Shown here: positions 55,164-64,000 of the stretch, in pieces
Position numbering within the stretch: the stretch's first letter is position 1
Layout of the letters: each line of letters begins with the position of its first letter
Origin: Chryseobacterium camelliae
GTDB lineage: Bacteria; Bacteroidota; Bacteroidia; Flavobacteriales; Weeksellaceae
Assembly: GCF_027920545.1 (NCBI RefSeq)
Contig: NZ_CP115859.1
Location: 1,612,001 to 1,676,000 of the forward strand
Direction: 5' to 3'
DNA length: 64,000 nt
The notes under the pieces: model-generated
What the model saw: only the letters and a program-made list of their open reading frames with translations
What the model was told of the DNA's origin: nothing
Database searches by the model: none
Program-made: the position numbers and the translations under genes

Positions 55164-56120
55164 ATGGAATATTTAAGTTTCGAACTTCCTATAAAAGAAT
55201 TAATGGATCAATATCAGACTTGTTCTTTGGTAGGAGAAGAAAGTGGTGTTGATGTAAAATTAGCATGCAGCCAGATAGAGGATAAGATTTTAGAAAAGAA
55301 AAAAGAAATCTATGGAAATCTTACTCCTTGGCAGAGAGTACAACTTTCTCGTCATCCGGATCGTCCTTATGCATTGGACTATATCAACGGGATGGCAGAC
55401 AAAGGCAGTTTTTTAGAACTTCACGGTGATAGAAATTTTGCGGATGATCCTGCAATGGTGGGTGGTATAATCACTCTTGACGGCCAAAGGGTAATGGTGA
55501 TCGGTACTCAGAAAGGCAGAACAACTAAGGAAAGACAATACAGAAGATTCGGAATGCCGAATCCTGAAGGATATAGAAAGGCTTTAAGATTGATGAAGCT
55601 TGCTGAAAAATTCCAAATCCCTGTAGTAACTTTAGTAGATACACCGGGAGCTTACCCAGGATTAGAAGCTGAAGAAAGAGGACAAGGTGAAGCCATTGCA
55701 AGAAATATCTTCGAAATGGTACAGCTTAAAACTCCAATCTTCACTTATATCATTGGTGAAGGAGCAAGTGGTGGTGCATTAGGAATTGGTGTTGGAAACA
55801 AAGTTTACATGTTGGAAAACACTTGGTATACAGTAATTGCACCGGAAAGCTGCTCTTCAATTCTTTGGAGAAACTGGGATCACAAAGAAGATGCAGCCAA
55901 CGCTCTGAACCTTACTCCAAAAGATGCCTTAAGAGAGAAATTCATTGACGGTATTATTGAAGAACCTCTTGGGGGAGCACATTACGATGCAGAAACGACT
56001 TTCTTAAACTTGAAAAATTCGATTTTACAGAACATCAAAGCGTTTTCAAAATTCACAGGACAGGAACTTGAAACCCAAAGACAAGACAAGTTCATTGCAA
56101 TGGGACAATTCAAAGGATAA
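55164..56120 (+). CDS. accA: Acetyl-CoA carboxylase carboxyltransferase, alpha subunit
   Basis: This 318-residue protein, with AccD, transfers the carboxyl group from biotin to acetyl-CoA to make malonyl-CoA. It shows [47 protein letters not shown] and [14 protein letters not shown], the crotonase-fold CoA-binding region of AccA. It is separate from accBC (37030-38964), and no accD lies in the window. A bidirectional hairpin ends the transcript. Confidence 0.97.
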   Translation: MEYLSFELPIKELMDQYQTCSLVGEESGVDVKLACSQIEDKILEKKKEIYGNLTPWQRVQLSRHPDRPYALDYINGMADKGSFLELHGDRNFADDPAMVGGIITLDGQRVMVIGTQKGRTTKERQYRRFGMPNPEGYRKALRLMKLAEKFQIPVVTLVDTPGAYPGLEAEERGQGEAIARNIFEMVQLKTPIFTYIIGEGASGGALGIGVGNKVYMLENTWYTVIAPESCSSILWRNWDHKEDAANALNLTPKDALREKFIDGIIEEPLGGAHYDAETTFLNLKNSILQNIKAFSKFTGQELETQRQDKFIAMGQFKG

Positions 56121-56125
56121 AATAC

Positions 56126-56158
56126 AAAAAGGTTAAGAAAATTTCTTAACCTTTTTTA
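56126..56158. terminator. Bidirectional terminator
   Basis: The 15-base inverted repeat AAAAAGGTTAAGAAA / TTTCTTAACCTTTTT around one base lies between the convergent accA and the 56184 gene. The A and T runs at both ends fit use in both directions. Confidence 0.85.
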
Positions 56159-56183
56159 TTATTTAATTATTTCAATCATCTAT

Positions 56184-56879
56184 TTACTCTGCTACATTTA
56201 ATGCAATCTCAATATCTTTCTCTATTTTCTTAGAGGTAGTATATGGCGAATCACATACTTTTGTAGACAACTGATAATCGCCCTTGTCTACCATTACATA
56301 ATTTTCACTTCTTGCAGGAATGATTAAATTATAGTTTTTCTTACCGCTTATTTTCATCTCCATATTACATTTCGATTTATTTATAACATTCACATATGCT
56401 TCTTTACCACTAATGTCACTATTAAAAAGATGGGTCAATAAAGCCGCTGTTTTCTTTCCGTGTTCGTCTGGTCCTGATTTTTTACTTGTTCCGCCTACAC
56501 TGGCATAATTCACAGTTCTCGCAGGAACCGCTGATTTAAGACTTGTGTTGGAAGCTAAAGGTTTACTGAAATTATCTGCTTTAGGGGCAACCTTATCTTT
56601 TCCTACAGAAGCCATCATAGGCTTAGATTCGGAAGCTGAAGGAGTAGCCATAATAATATCCAATAGCTTTTTCTTAAAATGATCGGTTTTAGGGTGATTA
56701 GGGTTCTGTTTCAGAAAACCAGCAACCACCCTCGCTTCACTGCTCGTTTCGGCATCGGTTTCCGTATAGATAATTGCCGTTTCTTTTTCCACAACCGCTT
56801 TAGCCTTTACCTTTTTCTTCTTTTGAGAAAAACCTAAAGAAAAAACGCATAAGAGTATAAGAAGAAATATCTTTTTCAT
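56184..56879 (-). CDS. Secreted protein of unknown function
   Basis: This 231-residue protein has a signal peptide (residues 1-19, ending GFSQ) followed by a very basic KKKKVKAKA stretch. The middle is low-complexity, Ser/Lys-rich (about 65-140). The last 85 residues look like a compact beta-rich domain with INKSKCNMEMKISG and YQLSTKVCDSPY, whose two Cys could bond. I recall similar Weeksellaceae proteins (possibly DUF6759) but cannot confirm. The gene sits alone, divergent from tsf. Confidence 0.72.
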   Translation of the reverse strand: MKKIFLLILLCVFSLGFSQKKKKVKAKAVVEKETAIIYTETDAETSSEARVVAGFLKQNPNHPKTDHFKKKLLDIIMATPSASESKPMMASVGKDKVAPKADNFSKPLASNTSLKSAVPARTVNYASVGGTSKKSGPDEHGKKTAALLTHLFNSDISGKEAYVNVINKSKCNMEMKISGKKNYNLIIPARSENYVMVDKGDYQLSTKVCDSPYTTSKKIEKDIEIALNVAE

Positions 56880-56955
56880 TAACTGAATATTTAAAAAATT
56901 ATTAAATAATTATAATAACGTGAAAAGTCATTTTTTAGTTTATCATTAAAATCAT

Positions 56956-56963
56956 TATCTTTG
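56956..56963 (+). promoter_or_regulatory. -7 box of tsf
   Basis: TATCTTTG followed by CAC, the form most often seen in this genome, 60 bases before the tsf ATG. It shows that tsf has its own promoter. Confidence 0.6.
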
Positions 56964-57023
56964 CACTGCTCAAAAATAAACTAAAATTTAATACTAATCT
57001 AAAATAAAAAAATAATAGATATT

Positions 57024-57848
57024 ATGTCTTATACACCAGCTGCTGCAGACGTAGCAAAATTGAGAAACCAAACAGGTGCAGGTATGATGGACTGCAAAAA
57101 AGCTTTAGTAGAAGCTGAAGGAGATTTCGAAAAAGCGGTAGATATCCTTAGAAAAAAAGGACAGAAAGTTGCTGCTAACAGAGCTGACAGAGAGTCTACT
57201 GAAGGTGCAGTAATCGCAAGAGTAAACGAAGATAACACTTTAGGTGCTATTATCTCTTTGAACTGTGAGACTGACTTCGTTGGTAAAAATGAAGCTTTCA
57301 TCGAGCTAGCTTACGAATTAGCTGAAATGGCAATCTTTGCTGCTACTAAAGAAGAATTATTGGCTACAGATTTCCACGGAATGACTGTTGCTGATAAACT
57401 AATTGAGCAGACAGGTGTTATCGGTGAAAAAATTGAAATCGGTACGTTCGAAAGAATCCAAGGTCCTTTCTTAGGAGCTTACATTCACGCTGGAAACAAA
57501 ATTGCTGCTATCACTTCTCTTTCTGCAAAAGTAGACGGAGCTGATGAAGTTGCTAAAGCTGTTTCTATGCAGGCTGCTGCTATGAACCCGATCGCTCTTG
57601 ACGAAACTTCTGTTTCTCAGGAAACTATCGATAAAGAATTAGAAATCGAAAGACACAAGCTTGTTGAAGAAGGTAAGCCTGCAAATATTATCGACAATAT
57701 CTTGAAAGGGAAAATGCAGAGATTCTACAAAGACAACACTTTGGTACACCAGGATTTCATTAAAGACAGCTCTATGTCAGTTTCTGATTATGTAAAATCT
57801 GTAAACGCAGATCTAAAAGTAACAGGATTTATCAGAGTAAGTTTATAA
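57024..57848 (+). CDS. tsf: Elongation factor Ts
   Basis: This 274-residue protein exchanges GDP for GTP on EF-Tu during translation. It has the N-terminal UBA-like domain with KLRNQTGAGMMDCKKALVEA and the TDFVGKNEAF motif that contacts EF-Tu. The core domain follows, with GAYIHAGNKIAAI. In most bacteria tsf directly follows rpsB; here the upstream neighbour is a minus-strand secreted protein and rpsB is not in the window. A terminator follows. Confidence 0.98.
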   Translation: MSYTPAAADVAKLRNQTGAGMMDCKKALVEAEGDFEKAVDILRKKGQKVAANRADRESTEGAVIARVNEDNTLGAIISLNCETDFVGKNEAFIELAYELAEMAIFAATKEELLATDFHGMTVADKLIEQTGVIGEKIEIGTFERIQGPFLGAYIHAGNKIAAITSLSAKVDGADEVAKAVSMQAAAMNPIALDETSVSQETIDKELEIERHKLVEEGKPANIIDNILKGKMQRFYKDNTLVHQDFIKDSSMSVSDYVKSVNADLKVTGFIRVSL

Positions 57849-57872
57849 TTTACCCTTTACATTTTAAATATT

Positions 57873-57904
57873 ATCCCGGTGAAGTTTTTCATCGGGATTT
57901 TTTC
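57873..57904 (+). terminator. Terminator after tsf
   Basis: The stem ATCCCGGTGAA / TTCATCGGGAT (one G:U pair) is followed by T6, 24 bases past the tsf stop. Confidence 0.9.
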
Positions 57905-58044
57905 ACTTCACAATTATTAGATTGTATAGATTATTAAAAAATCATTAAATATTCAATAATATCAATCATCATACGAATAACGCTTTAAATTTTATGTAAA
58001 AAATTGATTTTTAATACTTACATTTACATCCCTTATTGAAAAAC

Positions 58045-61000
58045 ATGAAAAAAATTCTAATAACCATTTGTACATTTCTTTGTTTATTATTTAATGCACA
58101 GCTTGATACGGATCATTGGTTTGCTCCAATGGCTTCAAAGGCAGGATCTAGCAGCTTAAATGGCTATTTATATCTATCAACCAACGAAACGACTCCATTC
58201 TCGGTACAAATTTTCAATAACAATATTCTTTTTACGACAGTACAGGTAAGTAAAGGAAATCCCCAGCAAGTATCTATTCCCAATAACTTTTTGATTACCA
58301 CTAATCAATCTCTATTATTTACCCCAAATTCTATGGGAATGTATGTAAAGGGATCTAAAAAATTCTTTGCCAACTATCGATTTTCTTTACAAAATCACGC
58401 CGAAATTATCACTTCAAAAGGGCTGGCCGGATTAGGTACAAAGTTTTATGCAGGAATAATCCCCGTTACAGGTAGCGCAAATTATGTGAACTCTACAATT
58501 GGCGTTACTGCTACTGAAGACAATACTTCAGTGGTTATTTCAGGTTACAATCCAAATGTTGCTTTTTCCGATGGCAGCTCCTCTCCCAGCAAAACATTCA
58601 CCCTCAACAAAGGACAATCATATATCTTAGATGCAGTAAGCACAGACTCTCAATATAATCTGGACGGTTTGGTAGGTGCTAAAATAGAATCTACAAAACC
58701 GATTTCTGTCACCAATGGAAACTTCAACGGGATATACACCATTCTTAACCTCACCAACAACGATGTTCTTATGGATCAGGCCGTTCCTGTTGACAGATTA
58801 GGAAAAGATTTTGTAGTGGTAAAAGGCAATGGATCTGTATCTTCTGAAATGGAGACAGCATTAATCGTAGCGACAGAAAATAACACAACCCTTACCTTCA
58901 ATGGAGCTCCTTCAGGAATCACCTTGAACGAAGGACAGTATTATATGGTTCCGAGTAGCAACTATATTTACCAAGGAGGTACAGATAATTACAACATGGG
59001 AATCTCAGCTAATAAAAACATCTATGTCTATCAGTTATTAGCAGGAGCTTCTTCGACTTCGGGAGCAAATGAATATGCTACCGGCGGAATGAATTTTATC
59101 CCTCCATTAAGCTGCTTCATGCCTAATAAGGTTGATGAAATAGGCTTTATCAACCAGATCGGTTCTCAGAACTATAACACAAAACTCAATATCATAACGC
59201 AGACCGGAGCAACAGTGACTTTAAACAATGGTCCTATTGCAGCAGCTAACGGACCTTATCCGGTAACAGGAAATCCTAATTGGGTAACCTACTCTATTCC
59301 AAACATCACAGGAAACATTACGGTAAATTCCACAAAATCTGTAACAGCAGGAATTGCAGCCGGAAGCGGCGCAGTAGGATATGGCGGATATTTTGCAGGA
59401 TTCTCATCAGTTCCCGTTATTTCAAAAACAGGAGATTGCTATTTGGGAATTTTATTACAGGTTGACAACACCTATGACGGCTACCAATGGTATCTGAACG
59501 GAAATATTATTCCCGGAGCAACTTCTTATTCCATCAATCCGGAATTGTACGGTGCCGGAAATTATACTTGTTTAGTTACAAAAAACAATTGTGAATCTAA
59601 ACTTACCACTCCATACAATTATACACTTTGCCCTCCGATGACCACGACAACGTATGATATCGGATCTTGTAATACAAAAGTTATCACTCCTGCTTTTACG
59701 AATTCCACTCAAACCATTGTTCCGGCGAATACAGCAATTATTGCAGCTCCAACTTCGGGAACCGCAACAGTAAACCCTACAACAGGACAAATCACTTACA
59801 CTCCTAATGCAGGATTAACAACTGATACAACAGACTCATTCATCTATTACATACAAGGAAATGGCAACCCTGCAGATTTTGAATATTTTAAGATCATTAT
59901 CAATATTGATGTATTGCAAGTAAATAGCGCTTCGTTATCTTCTTGTGCGGATGCAAACGGAAACGGAGCTTTTAATCTTACCACAACCAGTGTATCTCCT
60001 GACTCAGGAATCACAGTAACTTATTTCACCAATTCAAATTTAACCGGTCAAATTACAACTCCCGCAGCTTATACAGGCCCTGCCGGAACAGTGTATGCTA
60101 ATGTGACTTCACAGCACGGGTGTTCAAAAACCGCACAGATTACTTTAACAACAATACCTTCTCCGAATATTAATACAGCAAATTTCAATGCGACCCTATG
60201 TGACGATAATTTTGACGGAATTATCAATGTAAATTTTGCTAATGTCACTCCTCAGATCGTTAACAATTCGACTAGTTTTAATGTAAGATATTATTTAGTT
60301 CAGGCAGATGCAACCGCAGGAAATGCCAATTCATTACCTGCAAACTGGACATACACAGCCAACACGACTGTTTACGTAAGAGTAGACGGGCTTACCGGAG
60401 CCTGTGCAACAGTGTTTGGTCAAATTAATTTTAAAATTGGCAATAAAATCAATTTAATTAACAACAATATCAATGTTGATGCTTGCGATGACAACCTTGA
60501 CGGCTCTCAGACAGTGAATCTAAATGATTATAAAAATCAATTTACAGCAGATCCTTCTGTAACGTTAACCTTCCATGTAAACTTAGCTGACGCACAAGCT
60601 GGTAGTAATGCTATTCCTGCTTCACAGGTCATTACCTCAGCCAATACCTTTTACATCAGATTTCAAAGTTCTACAGAATGTCCGAATACAGGCATTTTAA
60701 ATGTAAAATTAAAATCTCCAAAAAAATCCGGTACACTTACCGACCAGACTATTTGCTCAAACAAAAAGGCAATCCTTAATGCCGGTACGGGTTTCACATC
60801 CTATCTTTGGAGTACCGGCGCAACCACTCAGACGATTACAGTTGGAGCCGGCACTTATTATGTAGATTTAGGATTTAACGGATGTGTTTATCGCCAGACA
60901 GTACAAGTAACCACAGCACAAGCTCCCACTATTACAAAAATCGAAACTTCAGGATCTACAGCAACTATTTTTGTTTCGGGAGGTACACCACCTTATCTAT

Positions 61001-61401
61001 ATTCTATAAATGGAATTGATTATCAATCTTCTAATGTTTTCACAGGTTTATCGAGAGGCCCCCATAAAGCGTACGTATTAGGAAAGGACGGATGCCAACC
61101 TACAATAAAAGATTTTTTAATTATAAACCTTATTAACGCTATTACGCCAAACGGAGATGGACATAATGACGTATTAAACTATTCAGATTTAAGAATTAAA
61201 CAAAATGTTTCTATAGAGGTGGTTGACAGATATGGAGCCCCTGTCTATAGATCTTCTGACAACAACTATATCTGGGACGGAAAGTCAGGAGGAAGAACAC
61301 TGTCTACAGGAACATACTGGTATATTTTAAAATGGACTGAACCGGATACTAAATTACCTGTTTCGTACTCCGGATGGATATTGATTAAAAACAGAGAATA
61401 A
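58045..61401 (+). CDS. Large secreted protein, IgGFc-binding-like N-terminus, T9SS type B
   Basis: This 1118-residue protein has a signal peptide (to about 18, FNAQ). The N-terminal region (about 20-450) has GYLYLSTNE, NHAEIITSKGLAG, LNKGQSYIL and DQAVPVDRLGKDFVV, the pattern of IgGFc-binding-like proteins. An Ig-like segment (YQWYLNGNIIPGATSYS) and Ig/cadherin-type modules with TPNAGL follow. Three Cys/Asp repeats of the CDDNxDG type come next, then SSYLWSTGA-type modules. The C-terminus (about 1033-1118), from ITPNGDGHNDV, is the gliding-motility-associated T9SS type B domain. A TTG at 58036 precedes; I chose the ATG. The role is unknown, likely adhesion. Confidence 0.88.
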   Translation: MKKILITICTFLCLLFNAQLDTDHWFAPMASKAGSSSLNGYLYLSTNETTPFSVQIFNNNILFTTVQVSKGNPQQVSIPNNFLITTNQSLLFTPNSMGMYVKGSKKFFANYRFSLQNHAEIITSKGLAGLGTKFYAGIIPVTGSANYVNSTIGVTATEDNTSVVISGYNPNVAFSDGSSSPSKTFTLNKGQSYILDAVSTDSQYNLDGLVGAKIESTKPISVTNGNFNGIYTILNLTNNDVLMDQAVPVDRLGKDFVVVKGNGSVSSEMETALIVATENNTTLTFNGAPSGITLNEGQYYMVPSSNYIYQGGTDNYNMGISANKNIYVYQLLAGASSTSGANEYATGGMNFIPPLSCFMPNKVDEIGFINQIGSQNYNTKLNIITQTGATVTLNNGPIAAANGPYPVTGNPNWVTYSIPNITGNITVNSTKSVTAGIAAGSGAVGYGGYFAGFSSVPVISKTGDCYLGILLQVDNTYDGYQWYLNGNIIPGATSYSINPELYGAGNYTCLVTKNNCESKLTTPYNYTLCPPMTTTTYDIGSCNTKVITPAFTNSTQTIVPANTAIIAAPTSGTATVNPTTGQITYTPNAGLTTDTTDSFIYYIQGNGNPADFEYFKIIINIDVLQVNSASLSSCADANGNGAFNLTTTSVSPDSGITVTYFTNSNLTGQITTPAAYTGPAGTVYANVTSQHGCSKTAQITLTTIPSPNINTANFNATLCDDNFDGIINVNFANVTPQIVNNSTSFNVRYYLVQADATAGNANSLPANWTYTANTTVYVRVDGLTGACATVFGQINFKIGNKINLINNNINVDACDDNLDGSQTVNLNDYKNQFTADPSVTLTFHVNLADAQAGSNAIPASQVITSANTFYIRFQSSTECPNTGILNVKLKSPKKSGTLTDQTICSNKKAILNAGTGFTSYLWSTGATTQTITVGAGTYYVDLGFNGCVYRQTVQVTTAQAPTITKIETSGSTATIFVSGGTPPYLYSINGIDYQSSNVFTGLSRGPHKAYVLGKDGCQPTIKDFLIINLINAITPNGDGHNDVLNYSDLRIKQNVSIEVVDRYGAPVYRSSDNNYIWDGKSGGRTLSTGTYWYILKWTEPDTKLPVSYSGWILIKNRE

Positions 61402-61423
61402 TTTTTCTGATATATTGAACATA

Positions 61424-61456
61424 AACGGCTTCATTTGAGGCCGTTCTATTTTTTTG
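61424..61456 (+). terminator. Terminator between the two large genes
   Basis: The 9-base stem AACGGCTTC / GAGGCCGTT (one wobble pair, ATTT loop) is followed by T7 after a short gap. It separates the two paralogs into independent transcripts. Confidence 0.8.
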
Positions 61457-61610
61457 AAATATAAGACCAGGGAAAGAAATCCTTACATAGGTATTAAAAA
61501 CAAACATCTTGAATATCAGTTTTTTTCATTTTCCCATATATATTTCAATAAAACTTCAAAAATTATTTTTTAACTTTTATTATTTATAAACAATATTCAA
61601 AATATTGTAT

Positions 61611-61618
61611 TATTTTTG
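61611..61618 (+). promoter_or_regulatory. Putative -7 box of gene 61642
   Basis: TATTTTTG ends 23 bases before the ATG. The surrounding 240-base gap after 61401 is AT-rich and contains no other gene. Confidence 0.45.
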
Positions 61619-61641
61619 TAGAAATCCTAATTCTAACAAAA

Positions 61642-64000
61642 ATGAAAAGATTTCTACTATCTTTCGTATTATTGTTTTTTACATTTAATACCATCTTTGC
61701 ACAAAAAGATACGGAACACTGGATAGCTCCGTTCTATTATTCTCAGCAATATACACAGGCAGTATACTTATCCACAGATTCCGTAACTCCTTTTGATGTT
61801 AAAATATACACAGGAGGTAATTTTGGAACTTTGGTAGGTACTGTTACCATTAGTAAAAGCAATCCAAAAACGTACTCAATTCCTCGTGTTAATATTGCAA
61901 CAAACAGTACTCTGGAAGCATTTACACCTGTTGATAAAGGGTTATATATCAATGCCCCTAAACCATTTTTCTGTAGCTTGAGAATGGTAGCCAGTACTAC
62001 CCATGCGGAGATTGTAACAAGTAAAGGGAAAGCTGGTATAGGAAAAGAGTTTTACGTAGCTTCAACTCCTTCTACTGCTACTTCTAATAACTTTACTGCG
62101 GCTGTTATGGCAACAGAAAACAATACAACTGTAACTGCAACCTGGACAGGCTTTGTATCATTTTTTGGTGGCTCTCCGACAGGGAATACACATACTTTTA
62201 CTTTAAGCAAAGGACAATCTTTTATCTTTGCCGGGAATGCAGGAGCAGATGCCCCTTTTACAGGAGCTAAAATTGTTTCTGACAAACCTATTACACTTAC
62301 TAACGGAAACGTTAACGGTAACTTTGGTAACAATACCGGTTCCGGATCGGATGCAATTTTAGACCAGTCTGTTCCTACGGAAAGATTGGGAAGCACATTT
62401 GCAATCGTAAGAACCAGGTCTACCACATCTGATCTCGAAGGGGCTATGGTTGTTGCCGTTGAAAATGACACCAAAATATTCATCAACGGATCGACTACTC
62501 CAATCGCTACACTAAACCAAGGCGAGTGGTATAGAATTGCAGGAGACAACTATGTTCTACAAGGAACAAACGGTCATTACAATATGTTTGTATCTACTTC
62601 AAAAAAAGTATATTTATACCAATTGGTTTCTGTTCTTGACAGCAGTGCAACATGCGGATTTAATTACATCCCTCCATTGAATTGTTTCTTACCAAGAAAA
62701 ATTGATGAAATTGCTTTAGTGAACGAAATGCCCCTTGGAGCAAATGACACCAGTACTATTCCTTCAAATCAGCTTATAAAATTGAACATTTTAACAGAGG
62801 CAGGTGCTACTGTTACTTATACCGTAACTCCTCCGGGAGGAGCACCAGGAGCTCCGATTACTCCAACAGCTATACAAGGGCCTTATCCTCTTACAGGAAA
62901 TACAGCGTGGGTTACCTATGGTATTGAAGGGGTGACAGGTACTATTAAGATTGAATCCAATAAAGCAGTAACAGCAGGGATCAACGGAGGATACAGCACT
63001 TCAGGCTATGGAGGATACTTTGCAGGATTCTCTTCGATTCCGGTTATCTCAAAACAAACAGGAGAATGTGCTCCGGGAATCATCCTGGAAGTAGATCCTG
63101 GATATGATTCTTACCAATGGTATTTAAACGGTAATATTATTCCGGGAGCAACTTCAAATACTTATGCGCCATTAGTAGGAGGTAATTATACTGTAAGAGT
63201 AACAATGGGAGGTTGCCAACCTGTAACAACAATTGCTTACAAAGTTTTCTCATGTTTAAAAGAGACAACAAAATCAGATGAAACTTGCGGTACTAAAATC
63301 ATACAGCCTACATTTACTTCTTCAACACAGACTCCGGTTGCTAGTACGGTAAAAATTATCACCCCACCGACGAATGGTACAGCAGTAGTAAATGCAAACG
63401 GAACTATTACTTATACTCCAAATGCTGGTTTTTCAGGTTCAGATGTAATTGTTTACAAATTCTGTGGAAATGATCCTGAATTTGTAGATTGCGAACAGGT
63501 AACTCATACGATAAAAATTGTTCCTCTTGTTCCAAAAGAACCTACAATGACTTCTTGTCAATATGATACAGATCCTACTGCATTGTTTGATCTTACCACT
63601 GCAAATGTTATTGATTACACATCTCCTTATACGAAAAAGTATTACCCTACTCTAAATGATTTAAATACAAATAATAACGAGATCACCGATCCTAAAAAAT
63701 ATGCTTCGGCGGGTGGTTATGTGTATGTAAAAATAACAGCCGAAGGGGGATGTCTTGCAATCACAAGAATTAAATTGGTTCCGATCCCTATAAAAAGATC
63801 TCCACTTTTGGTTGACAAATTTATTTGTATTGATGAAAGAACATCACTGGATGCCGGAGCAGGCTATGACAGCTACCAATGGAGCACAGGAGCTACGACA
63901 CCTTCAATTCAGGGGGTACCTGTAGGAGAATACACTGTAGTTCTTGAAAACAAAGGATGTTTCTTACTACAAACCGTACATGTTAAAAAAGCTCAGGATC
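61642..64000 (+). CDS. Large secreted protein, paralog of 58045, partial
   Basis: The frame opens with a signal peptide (to FAQ, about residue 21) and stays open to the window edge (786 codons), so the C-terminus is missing. It repeats the layout of the gene before it: DTEHWIAPFY, HAEIVTSKGKAG, LSKGQSFIFAG, DQSVPTERLG, YQWYLNGNIIPGATSN, YTPNAGFSG, and SYQWSTGATT near the end. The IgGFc-like region carries an extra Pro-rich insertion around residue 395 (VTPPGGAPGAP). A T9SS type B domain is expected beyond the edge. Confidence 0.85.
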   Translation, partial: MKRFLLSFVLLFFTFNTIFAQKDTEHWIAPFYYSQQYTQAVYLSTDSVTPFDVKIYTGGNFGTLVGTVTISKSNPKTYSIPRVNIATNSTLEAFTPVDKGLYINAPKPFFCSLRMVASTTHAEIVTSKGKAGIGKEFYVASTPSTATSNNFTAAVMATENNTTVTATWTGFVSFFGGSPTGNTHTFTLSKGQSFIFAGNAGADAPFTGAKIVSDKPITLTNGNVNGNFGNNTGSGSDAILDQSVPTERLGSTFAIVRTRSTTSDLEGAMVVAVENDTKIFINGSTTPIATLNQGEWYRIAGDNYVLQGTNGHYNMFVSTSKKVYLYQLVSVLDSSATCGFNYIPPLNCFLPRKIDEIALVNEMPLGANDTSTIPSNQLIKLNILTEAGATVTYTVTPPGGAPGAPITPTAIQGPYPLTGNTAWVTYGIEGVTGTIKIESNKAVTAGINGGYSTSGYGGYFAGFSSIPVISKQTGECAPGIILEVDPGYDSYQWYLNGNIIPGATSNTYAPLVGGNYTVRVTMGGCQPVTTIAYKVFSCLKETTKSDETCGTKIIQPTFTSSTQTPVASTVKIITPPTNGTAVVNANGTITYTPNAGFSGSDVIVYKFCGNDPEFVDCEQVTHTIKIVPLVPKEPTMTSCQYDTDPTALFDLTTANVIDYTSPYTKKYYPTLNDLNTNNNEITDPKKYASAGGYVYVKITAEGGCLAITRIKLVPIPIKRSPLLVDKFICIDERTSLDAGAGYDSYQWSTGATTPSIQGVPVGEYTVVLENKGCFLLQTVHVKKAQD

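Noticed and set aside
62052..62549. 165-codon minus-strand open frame
   Set aside because: Antisense of the large secreted gene 61642; its Val/Pro/Leu-rich sequence mirrors Asn/Thr/Gly codons of the real frame.

Overview
The window looks like chromosome of a Bacteroidota species of the Flavobacteriia, closest in style to Chryseobacterium or another Weeksellaceae. The reasons are: AT-rich sequence, many upstream boxes of the form TAnnTTTG (often TATCTTTG) that match the known -7 element of this phylum, cargo proteins of the type IX secretion system (T9SS) with type A and type B C-terminal sorting domains, and lineage-typical gene pairs such as DUF1800/DUF1501. No rRNA, tRNA, CRISPR array, phage or insertion sequence was seen. 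Assignment below family level is inference.

Layout. 1-1493: end of an exbB/exbD proton-channel operon (minus). 1734-4547: leuS. 4615-8505: a secreted DUF1800/DUF1501 pair and a lipocalin-like lipoprotein (minus). 8653-10031: a GT2 glycosyltransferase translationally coupled to an unknown protein. 10023-13547: minus operon running O-methyltransferase, NlpC/P60 peptidase, DUF1648 membrane protein, cupin, Kdo transferase (waaA). 13702-18227: a 49-codon small ORF, an OmpA-type lipoprotein, tilS and dsbD. 18352-26173: five tandem paralogous secreted proteins, each with a signal peptide, exactly seven ~58-residue repeats and a T9SS type A domain. 26362-30904: a lone exbD, two lipoproteins, an alpha/beta hydrolase, a patatin-like lipase and nrnA.

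31134-40437 is housekeeping: rpmH, an ftsE-like ATPase, trmN6, a histidine kinase, ribE, pdxA, a DUF177 protein, rpmF, accB, accC and rocD. 40572-52755 is a surface-glycan island with GT2 and GT4 glycosyltransferases, a polysaccharide deacetylase, a DUF6492-like protein, a GT2-GT4 fusion and a twice-repeated [core-type transferase + GT2] module. It is followed by a mannose-isomerase-like cupin and the remains of a small frameshifted lipoprotein gene. 53609-57848: gltX, accA, an unknown secreted protein and tsf. 58045-64000: two large paralogous secreted proteins, the first with a T9SS type B domain, the second cut by the window end.

How it fits together. WaaA and the glycan island would build lipopolysaccharide on the cell surface; sugar chains of this kind are also where T9SS cargo is anchored in some Bacteroidota. 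The propeller-like proteins, the DUF1501 protein and the large end proteins are T9SS cargo. AccA, AccB and AccC make malonyl-CoA for the lipids. The most unusual structure is the five-gene seven-repeat array, which carries clear footprints of recent duplication or gene conversion.
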